A DNA stretch of 64,000 nt from Azospirillum brasilense (GTDB lineage: Bacteria; Pseudomonadota; Alphaproteobacteria; Azospirillales; Azospirillaceae): assembly GCF_007827795.1 (NCBI RefSeq), contig NZ_VITI01000012.1, positions 62,001-126,000 of the forward strand, given 5' to 3'. The notes below the pieces were generated by a model. It was not told where the DNA came from. It worked only from the letters and a program-made list of their open reading frames with translations, and did not search any database. A program made the translations under genes and the position numbers. Shown here in pieces: positions 54,796-61,748 of this stretch. Numbering within the stretch: the stretch's first letter is position 1; every line of letters begins with the position of its first letter.

Positions 54796-55434
54796 TCACC
54801 CCACCCGCGCGCGCACCGCGGTCAGCAGGCTGCACAGCCCGCGGTCGTGGATGCCGATGGCCTCCAGATGGGCGACCGTGTTGGCGAGGTAGTCCAGGTT
54901 CGGGCCGCGCTCGCCCCGGCATCCGGCGATGCGCTCGGCCATGGCGGTCTCGTCCATGCAGCCGCAATATTGCCGGTGGCGGCGGTCCACCACGAAGGTG
55001 CAGGCGGTGACCGGCGCCCCGCCGTCGCGCGGGCGCACCGGCAGCAGCTTGGGCCGGTAGACGCGGTTCAGCATCTCGCGGTCCCACAGGCAGTCCAGCG
55101 TCTCCGGCACCCGCTCCGCCGCCACCCGGAAGACGATGCCCCGGCAGGAGCCGCCGCGGTCCAGCCCGAGCACCAGACCGGGCCGCTCCGGCGTGCCGCG
55201 GTAGCGGTGGGAGGACACGCAGAAGCGGCGATGGTAGCCGCCCAGCACCGCCGGATGGCGCTCCAGGAAGGGGAACTCCGGGTTCCACATCAGCGAGCCG
55301 TAGGCGAAGACCCAAAGGTCGTCGCCGGGCGTCACGGCGATGTCGGCGGACCAGCAAGAGGCGGCGGTAGCCGTGCGCTGCGTCGGTGCGGTGACCGGAA
55401 GCTCGGCAACAGGCGATTGCGTATCGAGCAGCAT
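54796..55434 (-). CDS. chaC: Gamma-glutamylcyclotransferase, ChaC family
   Basis: ChaC enzymes cleave glutathione to 5-oxoproline and cysteinyl-glycine. The 212-residue protein has the substrate-binding VFAYGSLMWNP at about residues 42-52, then GYHRRFCVSSHRYRGTPERPG and the catalytic glutamate in LWDREM. A DRRHRQYCG segment follows as in bacterial ChaC. The first 35 residues are an unrelated low-complexity tail, so the real start might be later. It lies upstream of the M1 peptidase gene. Confidence 0.92.
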   Translation of the reverse strand: MLLDTQSPVAELPVTAPTQRTATAASCWSADIAVTPGDDLWVFAYGSLMWNPEFPFLERHPAVLGGYHRRFCVSSHRYRGTPERPGLVLGLDRGGSCRGIVFRVAAERVPETLDCLWDREMLNRVYRPKLLPVRPRDGGAPVTACTFVVDRRHRQYCGCMDETAMAERIAGCRGERGPNLDYLANTVAHLEAIGIHDRGLCSLLTAVRARVG

Positions 55435-55533
55435 GACCCTTAAGTAATGCAGCGTGCGCCGACTGGTGGCGACACGGTGAATGCTAGCACGGCCCCAGGC
55501 CGCCCGCTATAAGGTGGGTGCCACAAAACGGAA

Positions 55534-56556
55534 ATGCCACAGATGCGCGTTCGGAAGATCTTGGGCTTCGCCGTTCTCGCCCTCGCCCTGCTGGCCGGCG
55601 CCTATTCGGTCTGGTGGTGGCAGGCCGCAGCGGCGGTGGAGCGCGGCGTGCTCGCCTGGATGGACGAGCAGCGGGCGGCCGGTGCGGTGGTAAACCATGG
55701 CGGGCTGAGCGTCGGCGGCTACCCCTTCACCATCCGCGCCGCGCTGGAGGCGCCGCAGTTCGCCACCCGCGACATGGAATGGCGGGGCACCCGGCTGGTG
55801 GCGGAGGCGCCTCCCTGGAACCACACGCGCATCGCCCTGACCCTGCCCGGCGAACAGCGGGTGACGGTGGTGCAGGCGAACCAGCCGCCCTTCACGCTGG
55901 TAGCCCGCGACGGCGGCCAAGGCCAAGTCGGCCTCACCCTGACCGGCCAGCCGGTCGAGGCGCGGCTCGCCTTCACCAACCTGGTGGCGCAGCCCGACGC
56001 CCTGCCCGTTCCGATCGCCGCCCTGGACCTGACCGCCACCCAGCCCGCCGCGCCGCCGGCCAGCCACACCGACACCGGCCTGTCCGTCACTCTGGAGGCG
56101 CGCGGCGCCACCCTTCCCGACGGCGCGCCGGACTCGCTGGGTCGCGAGGTGCAGCGGCTTCTGCTGACCGCCCGCATCCTCGGCCAGCCGCCGAAGCCGG
56201 AGCCGGTCAGCCTGTCGGCCTGGAGCCGCGACGGCGGCACGCTTCAGCTCGACGGGCTGAATGTGGATTGGGGGCCATTGAAGCTGGCGATGAACGGCAC
56301 GCTGGCGCTCGACGCCGCCTTGCAGCCGCAAGCCGCGCTGACCGCGGAGGTGCGCGGGTATCAGGCGGTGCTGGACGCGCTCCAGGGTATGTTCCGGCCC
56401 AAGGAGCTGGCGATGGCCCGCACCATGCTGGGCTTGCTGGCCCGCCCCACCGGTCCGAACGGCGAGCCGGTGCTGACCGCCCCGGTCACCGTGCAGAACC
56501 GTGGGCTGTTCCTGGGTCCGCTGAAGGTCGCGGCGCTGCCGGTGGTGGTCTGGTAG
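55534..56556 (+). CDS. DUF2125 family envelope protein
   Basis: A 340-residue protein with an N-terminal membrane anchor or signal (about 5-30: KILGFAVLALALLAGAYSVWWW) and a DUF2125 domain found in alphaproteobacteria. Features are NHGGLSVGGYPFTIRAALEAP and repeated beta-rich segments, similar to AsmA/TamB-like lipid-contact proteins. ATG 55534 and ATG 55543 are both possible starts; the second is better spaced from a GGA. It is the only plus-strand gene between 52.7 and 61.3 kb. Function unknown. Confidence 0.82.
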   Translation: MPQMRVRKILGFAVLALALLAGAYSVWWWQAAAAVERGVLAWMDEQRAAGAVVNHGGLSVGGYPFTIRAALEAPQFATRDMEWRGTRLVAEAPPWNHTRIALTLPGEQRVTVVQANQPPFTLVARDGGQGQVGLTLTGQPVEARLAFTNLVAQPDALPVPIAALDLTATQPAAPPASHTDTGLSVTLEARGATLPDGAPDSLGREVQRLLLTARILGQPPKPEPVSLSAWSRDGGTLQLDGLNVDWGPLKLAMNGTLALDAALQPQAALTAEVRGYQAVLDALQGMFRPKELAMARTMLGLLARPTGPNGEPVLTAPVTVQNRGLFLGPLKVAALPVVVW

Positions 56557-56566
56557 AGGCGACGTA

Positions 56567-56671
56567 TTGCCCCCACCCTAACCCTCCCCCGCTGGGCGGG
56601 GGAGGGAACGGAGGCTACGGCGCAATCATCTCCCTCCCCCGCTGGGCGGGGGAGGGCCGGGGTGGGGGCAA
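56567..56671. repeat. REP-like element B with 12-base outer inverted repeats
   Basis: The ends are the same TTGCCCCCACCC and GGGTGGGGGCAA as element A. Inside are two identical 25-base hairpins at 56582-56606 and 56632-56656, each CCCTCCCCCGC, a short GGG loop, GCGGGGGAGGG. The two hairpins are direct copies 50 bases apart. Confidence 0.88.
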
Positions 56672-56690
56672 GCGTCGCTGCACAACAGCC

Positions 56691-57950
56691 TCACGCCGCC
56701 TTCAGCATCCCCTGCATGTCCTCGTAGGACGGCAGATGGTCCAGCTTGCCGACCGCGGACACGGCCATCGGGCCGGCGAAGACGCGGTTGGCCGCCACCG
56801 CCACATCCTCCGGGGTCACGGAGTCGATGCGCTCGAAAATCTGCTCGATGGTCCGCACCTCGCCGGTGCGCAGCAGGGTACGGGCGAAGCGGTCGGCGCG
56901 GCGCATCGTCGATTCCAGCGACTTGCCCACCGAGAAGCGCATCTGCTCCTTCGACCGCTCCAGCTCCACCGCGGTCACGCCGTCGCGGGCCTTGCGCAGC
57001 TCCTCGAAGAAGACCGGCACCAGCTCCGCCACCTCTTCCGGCCCGGTGCCGGCGTAGAAGCTGAGCGCACCGCCGTCCGCGTACTGGATGGGTGCCGCGT
57101 AGACCGAATAGACCAGCCCGCGCTTCTCGCGGATCTCCTGGAACAGGCGCGAGGTCATGCCGCCGCCCAGGATGTTGGCGAGGTGGCGCAGCGCGTAGCT
57201 CGCGGAATCCTCGGTGCCGACGCCGGGGAAGGCCGCCATGAAATGCACCTGCTCGGCGTCGCGCTTCAGCAGCGCCGCCCCGCCCTTGTTGACGACCGTC
57301 TCCTGGAACGGGTCGTCCTTGGCGGTCAGATGGCCGAACAGCCCCTCCGCCCGGCGCACCACGGTGCCGTGATCGACGTTGCCGGACACCACATAGACCA
57401 TGCGGCGCGGGTCGTAATGGGACACATAGTCGAACAGATGCTCCCGCCCGAAGCCCGCGACGTTCTCCTTCGGGCCGAGGATCGGACGGCCCAGCGCCTG
57501 CCCGTCGAAGGCGGTGCGGCGCAACGCCTCGTAGACCACATCCTCCGGCTCGTCGGCGTAGCGGCCGATCTCCTGGATGACCACGCCGCGCTCCTTCTCC
57601 ACCTCCTCCTCCGGGAAGACGGAGTTGAGGACGATGTCGCCGATGATCTCGCAGGAGACGTCGACGTGCTTGGCGGCCATCTGCGTGTAATAGGCGGTGA
57701 CGTCGTAGTCCGTGTAGGCGTTGAACTCGCCACCGCGGTTCTCGATCTCCAGCGCGATGCCCAGCGCGTCGCGGCTTTCCGTTCCCTTGAAGATCATGTG
57801 CTCCAGGAAATGGGCGATGCCGTTCACCGCCGGCCGTTCGTTGCGCGCCCCGACGCCGACCCAGACGCCGCTGGTCACCGTGCCGAGATGCGGCAGATGG
57901 TCCGTCAGCACGCGGAATCCGTTGGCGAGGGTGGTCAGTTGGATCGTCAC
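56691..57950 (-). CDS. M16 family zinc peptidase (processing-peptidase type)
   Basis: A 419-residue M16B peptidase of the mitochondrial-processing-peptidase beta type. The inverted zinc motif is HFLEH (H47, E50, H51) with the more distal glutamate in the RGVVIQEI segment. IENRGGEFNAYTDYDVT and GGGMTSRLFQEIREKRGLVYSV match the family. The start is a GTG at 57950 with AGGAGA seven bases upstream; the open frame to 57989 has no such site. In alphaproteobacteria this gene often follows thrC, which is not seen here. Substrate unknown; the motif suggests an active protease. Confidence 0.92.
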   Translation of the reverse strand: MTIQLTTLANGFRVLTDHLPHLGTVTSGVWVGVGARNERPAVNGIAHFLEHMIFKGTESRDALGIALEIENRGGEFNAYTDYDVTAYYTQMAAKHVDVSCEIIGDIVLNSVFPEEEVEKERGVVIQEIGRYADEPEDVVYEALRRTAFDGQALGRPILGPKENVAGFGREHLFDYVSHYDPRRMVYVVSGNVDHGTVVRRAEGLFGHLTAKDDPFQETVVNKGGAALLKRDAEQVHFMAAFPGVGTEDSASYALRHLANILGGGMTSRLFQEIREKRGLVYSVYAAPIQYADGGALSFYAGTGPEEVAELVPVFFEELRKARDGVTAVELERSKEQMRFSVGKSLESTMRRADRFARTLLRTGEVRTIEQIFERIDSVTPEDVAVAANRVFAGPMAVSAVGKLDHLPSYEDMQGMLKAA

Positions 57951-58062
57951 ACAGGGTCTCCTGGTTGGGCACGGGATCGCCCGGAACATCGGGGGCGTTG
58001 CATTGACGTGGGGCGCCGTCCGCGCAGGAACAACGCCTCGCGGGCTGGGGTCAAGCCTGCCG

Positions 58063-58230
58063 TCAACCGCGCGGCGGCGCCAAAGCGGCGCTGAGGGCCC
58101 GGCGGTTGCGGTGGGCGCGCATCAGCAGCGGGGCCGGAACATGGCCCTGCACCAGCAGGCGCCCACCCGGCAGCAGCCGCACGCCGTGCCGTTCCAGTTC
58201 GTTCAACAGCTCCGCCATAGACCTGCGCAT
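58063..58230 (-). CDS. 55-residue TubC-docking-like protein
   Basis: A very short protein with the pattern of TubC N-terminal docking domains: AELLNELERHGVRLLPGG, then the RLLVQGHVPAPLL strand and helix and a final RRALSAAL helix. In natural-product assembly lines such domains mediate subunit docking, but stand-alone copies of unknown role occur widely. ATG 58230 has GGAGG six bases upstream; ATGs at 58269 and 58266 lack one. It is 112 bases downstream of the pspA-like gene in the same direction, separated by an inverted-repeat cluster. No polyketide or peptide synthetase is near, so a docking role is unlikely. Confidence 0.55.
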   Translation of the reverse strand: MRRSMAELLNELERHGVRLLPGGRLLVQGHVPAPLLMRAHRNRRALSAALAPPRG

Positions 58231-58283
58231 CGGTTCCTCCAGCGAGCAGACGTTCACCGCTGGCATCATGGCGGAGGAATCCG

Positions 58284-58336
58284 ATAGGATCTATGCGGAT
58301 CATCCTATTCGATCAATAGGATGATCCTATTGATCA
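58284..58336. promoter_or_regulatory. Cluster of overlapping inverted repeats upstream of the small gene
   Basis: GGATCATCCTATT (58297-58309) and AATAGGATGATCC (58315-58327) are a perfect 13-base inverted repeat with a five-base spacer. The right arm overlaps a second perfect pair, GATCAATAGG (58311) and CCTATTGATC (58326-58335). A further ATAGGATC lies at 58284-58291. Such alternating copies suggest an operator array of a dimeric regulator, or a strong hairpin. AT content is far above the surroundings. Confidence 0.7.
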
Positions 58337-58342
58337 TACCCT

Positions 58343-59113
58343 TCAATGCCGGCCTTTCAGAGAGGCCAGACGGTCGGACAGGGTGCTGGGCGCCGGCTTC
58401 GCTCCCGAAGCCGCATCGAGCGCCGCCTTGATGTTGGGATCGTCCTCCTCGGGCTTGGACGGCTTCAGCAGACGGGCCTTGGCGCTGGACGCCTCCGCCT
58501 GGGCAAGGTCGCGGGCCGCCGCGTCCTGCATCGCCTTCAGCGCCGTGCCGAGGCTGGAGGTGGCGCCGCTCAGCCCCGCCGCCTGCCGGGCCGCCTCCGC
58601 CCGCTGCTCGGCCATGTCACGCTGCTGGGCGGCGCGGCCCATGTGCCGTTCGGCCCGCTGCAACGCGCTGCGGGCGGCCTTCAGCTTGCCGCCGGCCTCG
58701 GCGTAGGTCGTTTCCAGCATGGTCAGGAACTCGCGCGCGTCCACGGCGTCCTGCTCCTCCCGATCGATGTCCGGAGCCATCTGCTCCAGCATCCCCACCA
58801 GCGTTTCCAGGCTCGTTTCGAGCTGGGCCTTGCGACCGGCGTCGGTTTCCGCCTCCATCTGACGCTGAAGATGCTCGGCGGCGGCCATGCGCTGGCGGGA
58901 AAGTTGAAGGATGACCTCGGCCTCCTTCTGCTCCTTCTCATAGGCGGCGCGCGCCTGCGCGACCTGAAGGCCGAGACGGTCCAGATGCTCTTCCATCGTG
59001 CGCAGTTCGGCCTCCGTCGCGGCTTTCGGGTCCCAGCGGACCAGGGCTTCCACCGCCGACTGGACGGCCTGATCGGTCTTCACCCCGACGAGGTTGCGGA
59101 TGAACGAGATCAT
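58343..59113 (-). CDS. PspA/IM30 family protein
   Basis: A 256-residue member of the PspA/IM30 (ESCRT-III-like) family, which polymerises on membranes to protect them during envelope stress. It is nearly all charged coiled coil (about 30-225), starting MISFIRNLVGVKTDQAV with the amphipathic first helix, as in PspA. It lacks the usual PspB/PspC/PspF neighbours. Instead it follows DUF350 and DUF2491 genes in one operon, matching the yjfJ, yjfK, yjfL group of E. coli. The conserved block of PspA is weaker here, so this is the YjfJ-like subgroup. Confidence 0.88.
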   Translation of the reverse strand: MISFIRNLVGVKTDQAVQSAVEALVRWDPKAATEAELRTMEEHLDRLGLQVAQARAAYEKEQKEAEVILQLSRQRMAAAEHLQRQMEAETDAGRKAQLETSLETLVGMLEQMAPDIDREEQDAVDAREFLTMLETTYAEAGGKLKAARSALQRAERHMGRAAQQRDMAEQRAEAARQAAGLSGATSSLGTALKAMQDAAARDLAQAEASSAKARLLKPSKPEEDDPNIKAALDAASGAKPAPSTLSDRLASLKGRH

Positions 59114-59144
59114 GGTTGCGGTTCCTCTCTGTTTGGGCGGGTCT

Positions 59145-59570
59145 TCATCCCGCCATGACTCCGGCGTTCAGCAGCGCGACGGCGATCTGGAGCCCGGCCA
59201 GCGCCGTGCCCGCGGCGACGTTGCCGGATTCGATCATGGCGCGCAGGTCGCGGAACAGCCAAATGGCGATCAGGAAGGTAATCAACTGCAGCACCAGGGC
59301 AACCGACCCCCAGATCAGGATGTCCACCAGGACGAGGCTGGTCGCCAGCGTCGCCGCCAGCGGGATCGCCAGCGCCACCAGCGTGCCGCCCAGCACCACA
59401 CCGGCGGCCTGGTTGCCGCTCGCCAGCAGGTCGCGCTCGTGCAGCGGCGTGACCGCGACGTAGACGGCCACCCCGATCAGAAACAGAGCCAGGGTCGCTC
59501 CGAAATGCAGAAGCAGCAGCGGCAGGCCGGATTCGAGGCCTTGCAGGATTTGCGCGACGCTGGTGTCCAT
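59145..59570 (-). CDS. DUF350 family membrane protein (YjfL type)
   Basis: A 141-residue membrane protein with four predicted segments. It shows the DUF350 pattern: PLLLLHFGATLALFLIGVAVYV, LASGNQAAGVVLGGTLVALAIPLA, and a second similar pair (MIESGNVAAGTALAGLQIAVALL), as DUF350 is a two-fold repeat. ATG 59570 has GGAAGA upstream; ATG 59582 is four codons earlier. It lies 31 bases upstream of pspA and 26 bases downstream of the DUF2491 gene. The function is unknown, but co-occurrence with PspA proteins suggests membrane stress. Confidence 0.88.
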   Translation of the reverse strand: MDTSVAQILQGLESGLPLLLLHFGATLALFLIGVAVYVAVTPLHERDLLASGNQAAGVVLGGTLVALAIPLAATLATSLVLVDILIWGSVALVLQLITFLIAIWLFRDLRAMIESGNVAAGTALAGLQIAVALLNAGVMAG

Positions 59571-59596
59571 GGTGTCTTCCATACGGGCTGGCGGGA

Positions 59597-61276
59597 TCAG
59601 GCGAGAGAAAGTGAGGCGGGGTTGACGTCGATGCCGGCGCGGACCTCTACCCACGCCTCGCCGCCGTCCTCCACCGCCGCCGCCAGCACATATTCGGTCC
59701 GGGGCGCGGGGTCCGCGGCGCCGGTGGGGGCGGCGTAGAGCATGGCGGTCAGGCGGCGGGTGCGGCTGCCGCGGTGGTCGGTCAGCGTCTCGTCGAAGGT
59801 GATGGGAGCGATGCGGGACGCGCCGGGCGACCACAGCCGCCCGTACAGCTTGCCGTCCTTGGTCTGGAACTGCGGGTAGCCGATCATCCCGTCGCCAGGG
59901 TCCAGCCAGAAGCCCCATTCGTCGTTGTCGGTGGGGTGGACCTCGTCCAGAACGCTGAACCAGCGGCATTCGTCCGGCGCGCCCCCGGCTCCCAGATGAA
60001 GCTGGTAGAAGCCGCGCCCGCCCGGAAGATACAGCCGGTGCAGCGTCACGCCGCCTCCCGTCAGCGTGCCCACGGCCTCCACGCTGACCATCGTGCCGGC
60101 TCCCTCCGGCGCCACGGCCTTGATCGCGCCGCCGCCCAACAGGAAGGGCGTGGGATCGGGCGTCAGCGTCATGCCCACGCGGAACAGCGACGGTTCGTAG
60201 GAGGCGCCGGTGGCCTTGGCCTTGACGATGCCGGCGGCGGTACTCCAGGGCGAACGGGTCATGGCGGAACCTCCGGAGCGGGAGCCCGACGAGCGGCGGC
60301 GCAGCACGGTCACGGCCACCACCATCCCCCCGACGAGCAGAATCAGAAGGAGCAAGGTGCCCATGCCTCCCCCGGAATCACCCGAGGAAGACGGCGTCTC
60401 CGGCGCGGCCTGCGCGACGTCGCGCGGGATGTCCGGCGGCAGGTAGCCGGGATCGCGCGGACGGTCGTCCTGCGCGCGGAGGCGGGTGTCGAGATCGTCC
60501 AGGCGACGGCGCAGGTCGGGGTCGTCCTGCGCGCGCCGCTCCGCTTCCGCGCGCCATTCCGCGTAGCCGGGGTCGCCCTGGTGGTTGTGGAACCAGTCGG
60601 CGTAGCCGGGGCGCGACAGATTGTCGAGCAGGAACCACAGGAACAGCCCATTCCACAGGCCGAAGCTGGGACGGCTGCCATAGGCCCAGCCCGGCGGGCG
60701 CCAGCCGCCGTACCAGCCGCCCGGCCCATAGCCGCCGGTACGCCGCTGCCCCCAGCCCGAGCCGGAGTTGCCGCCGCCCTGCCACCCTCCCCCGCCCCAG
60801 CCGGTCCCGGAGCCAGAGCCGGAACGGGGAGGCGGCGCGGCGACCGGCGGGGTGCGTTCCCGCTGTTGCTGTTGCTGCTGCTGTTGCTGCTGCGCTCGGT
60901 AGCGGTCCAGCGCCTCGCCGCTCGACCGCCGCGACACGCCCAGATCGCCACCGCCGGACGGCGCCCCGCCTGGCAAGCCGTAGGACGGCCCGCTCTTGGG
61001 CCGGCTGTAGCCGCCGCTGCCGGTGGACGGCGCGCGCGACGGGGCGGAGCGGGTGGAGAAGGACGGGGTACGCACGGACGGGCGGCTGTATCCCCCGCTG
61101 GAACTGCGCCCCCCACCGGCCCGCGCCTCCGCCGCCTGCGGCCAAAGCAGCGCGGCGGTGGCCGCGGCCAGCCCGACGGGCACCGCCGCGGGGATGGCGG
61201 CGGGCAGCGGCTGGAGCGGAGCCAGCGCCAGAAGAAGGCTCAGGAACCGGGCGGCGATCCGGTTCCGAATGGGCAT
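59597..61276 (-). CDS. DUF2491 family membrane protein (YjfK type) with long low-complexity N-terminus
   Basis: A 559-residue protein in two parts. The N-terminal half has a signal-like hydrophobic segment and a Gly/Ser/Arg-rich region with repeated GGYSRP, a run of ten glutamines and Trp/Gly repeats. A membrane segment around residues 305-325 (GTLLLLILLVGGMVVAVTVL) follows. The C-terminal DUF2491 domain (about 350-555) has GAIKAVAPEGAGTMVSVEAVG and DECRWFSVLDEV. E. coli YjfK is the DUF2491 domain alone, so the long N-terminus is an added extension. Several in-phase ATGs exist (61276, 61291, 61321), produced by a 15-base repeat, so the start is uncertain. Confidence 0.8.
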   Translation of the reverse strand: MPIRNRIAARFLSLLLALAPLQPLPAAIPAAVPVGLAAATAALLWPQAAEARAGGGRSSSGGYSRPSVRTPSFSTRSAPSRAPSTGSGGYSRPKSGPSYGLPGGAPSGGGDLGVSRRSSGEALDRYRAQQQQQQQQQQRERTPPVAAPPPRSGSGSGTGWGGGGWQGGGNSGSGWGQRRTGGYGPGGWYGGWRPPGWAYGSRPSFGLWNGLFLWFLLDNLSRPGYADWFHNHQGDPGYAEWRAEAERRAQDDPDLRRRLDDLDTRLRAQDDRPRDPGYLPPDIPRDVAQAAPETPSSSGDSGGGMGTLLLLILLVGGMVVAVTVLRRRSSGSRSGGSAMTRSPWSTAAGIVKAKATGASYEPSLFRVGMTLTPDPTPFLLGGGAIKAVAPEGAGTMVSVEAVGTLTGGGVTLHRLYLPGGRGFYQLHLGAGGAPDECRWFSVLDEVHPTDNDEWGFWLDPGDGMIGYPQFQTKDGKLYGRLWSPGASRIAPITFDETLTDHRGSRTRRLTAMLYAAPTGAADPAPRTEYVLAAAVEDGGEAWVEVRAGIDVNPASLSLA

Positions 61277-61321
61277 GGGGCCAGGGGACATGGAACCAGG
61301 GGGCGTGGAGCCAGAGGGCAT
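61277..61321. repeat. Three 15-base repeats at the 5' end of the DUF2491 gene
   Basis: Reading on the minus strand, three 15-base units follow one another (ATGCCCTCTGGCTCC, ACGCCCCCTGGTTCC, ATGTCCCCTGGCCCC), and an ATG follows directly. Each unit is five codons, so the frame is kept and two units begin with ATG. Confidence 0.75.
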
Positions 61322-61348
61322 GGGGCCTGCGCGGTGCCGTGGATGCAC

Positions 61349-61748
61349 AGCCGGAACACCCTACATGCCCAATTGTTCGCCATCAACCTCTTCGCCGACG
61401 GGCTAGTCATGGTGATGCGACGGCCTGCGCAGAAACCCCGCCGGGGCGTTCATTGCAAAAACGATGAGGAATTCAGCAAATCGACACCCCTCCACAAGCC
61501 CGGCGGGAGCAAGTTGTAATACCACTTCTATGGCCGGCGCCTGAAAACGTGTCGCAGGCGGAGCGTTGACTTGACGACTCCCAAGGCGGCGACGTAAGAC
61601 ATCTCCGTTCCGCGGAAGTTCCTTCCGGAATGGAAGGACCGGCGGCGTGGGAAGACGCCGCAAGGGCAAAAAAGCCGGGTCCGCGAGCGCGCCCCTGGGT
61701 CGGGGAATCGGACGACTGTTGAGCAACCTTGGATGAGAGGATCGCACC
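61349..61748. other. 400-base intergenic region between the DUF2491 gene and acnB
   Basis: This gap serves two divergent genes. It contains CCCCGCCGGGG near 61437 and two short palindromes, TTCCGCGGAA at 61609-61618 and TTCCGGAA at about 61623. TTGAC strings near 61566-61575 could be a -35 element, but no convincing -10 sequence follows. No small gene or RNA was recognised. A TAATACCACT at 61517 resembles GATACCAAA strings in two other gaps. Confidence 0.5.

Noticed and set aside
61349..61748. Sigma-54 promoter for the PspA-like operon, as known for E. coli pspA
   Set aside because: No TGGCAC-N5-TTGC pattern was found upstream of the DUF2491 gene on the minus strand.
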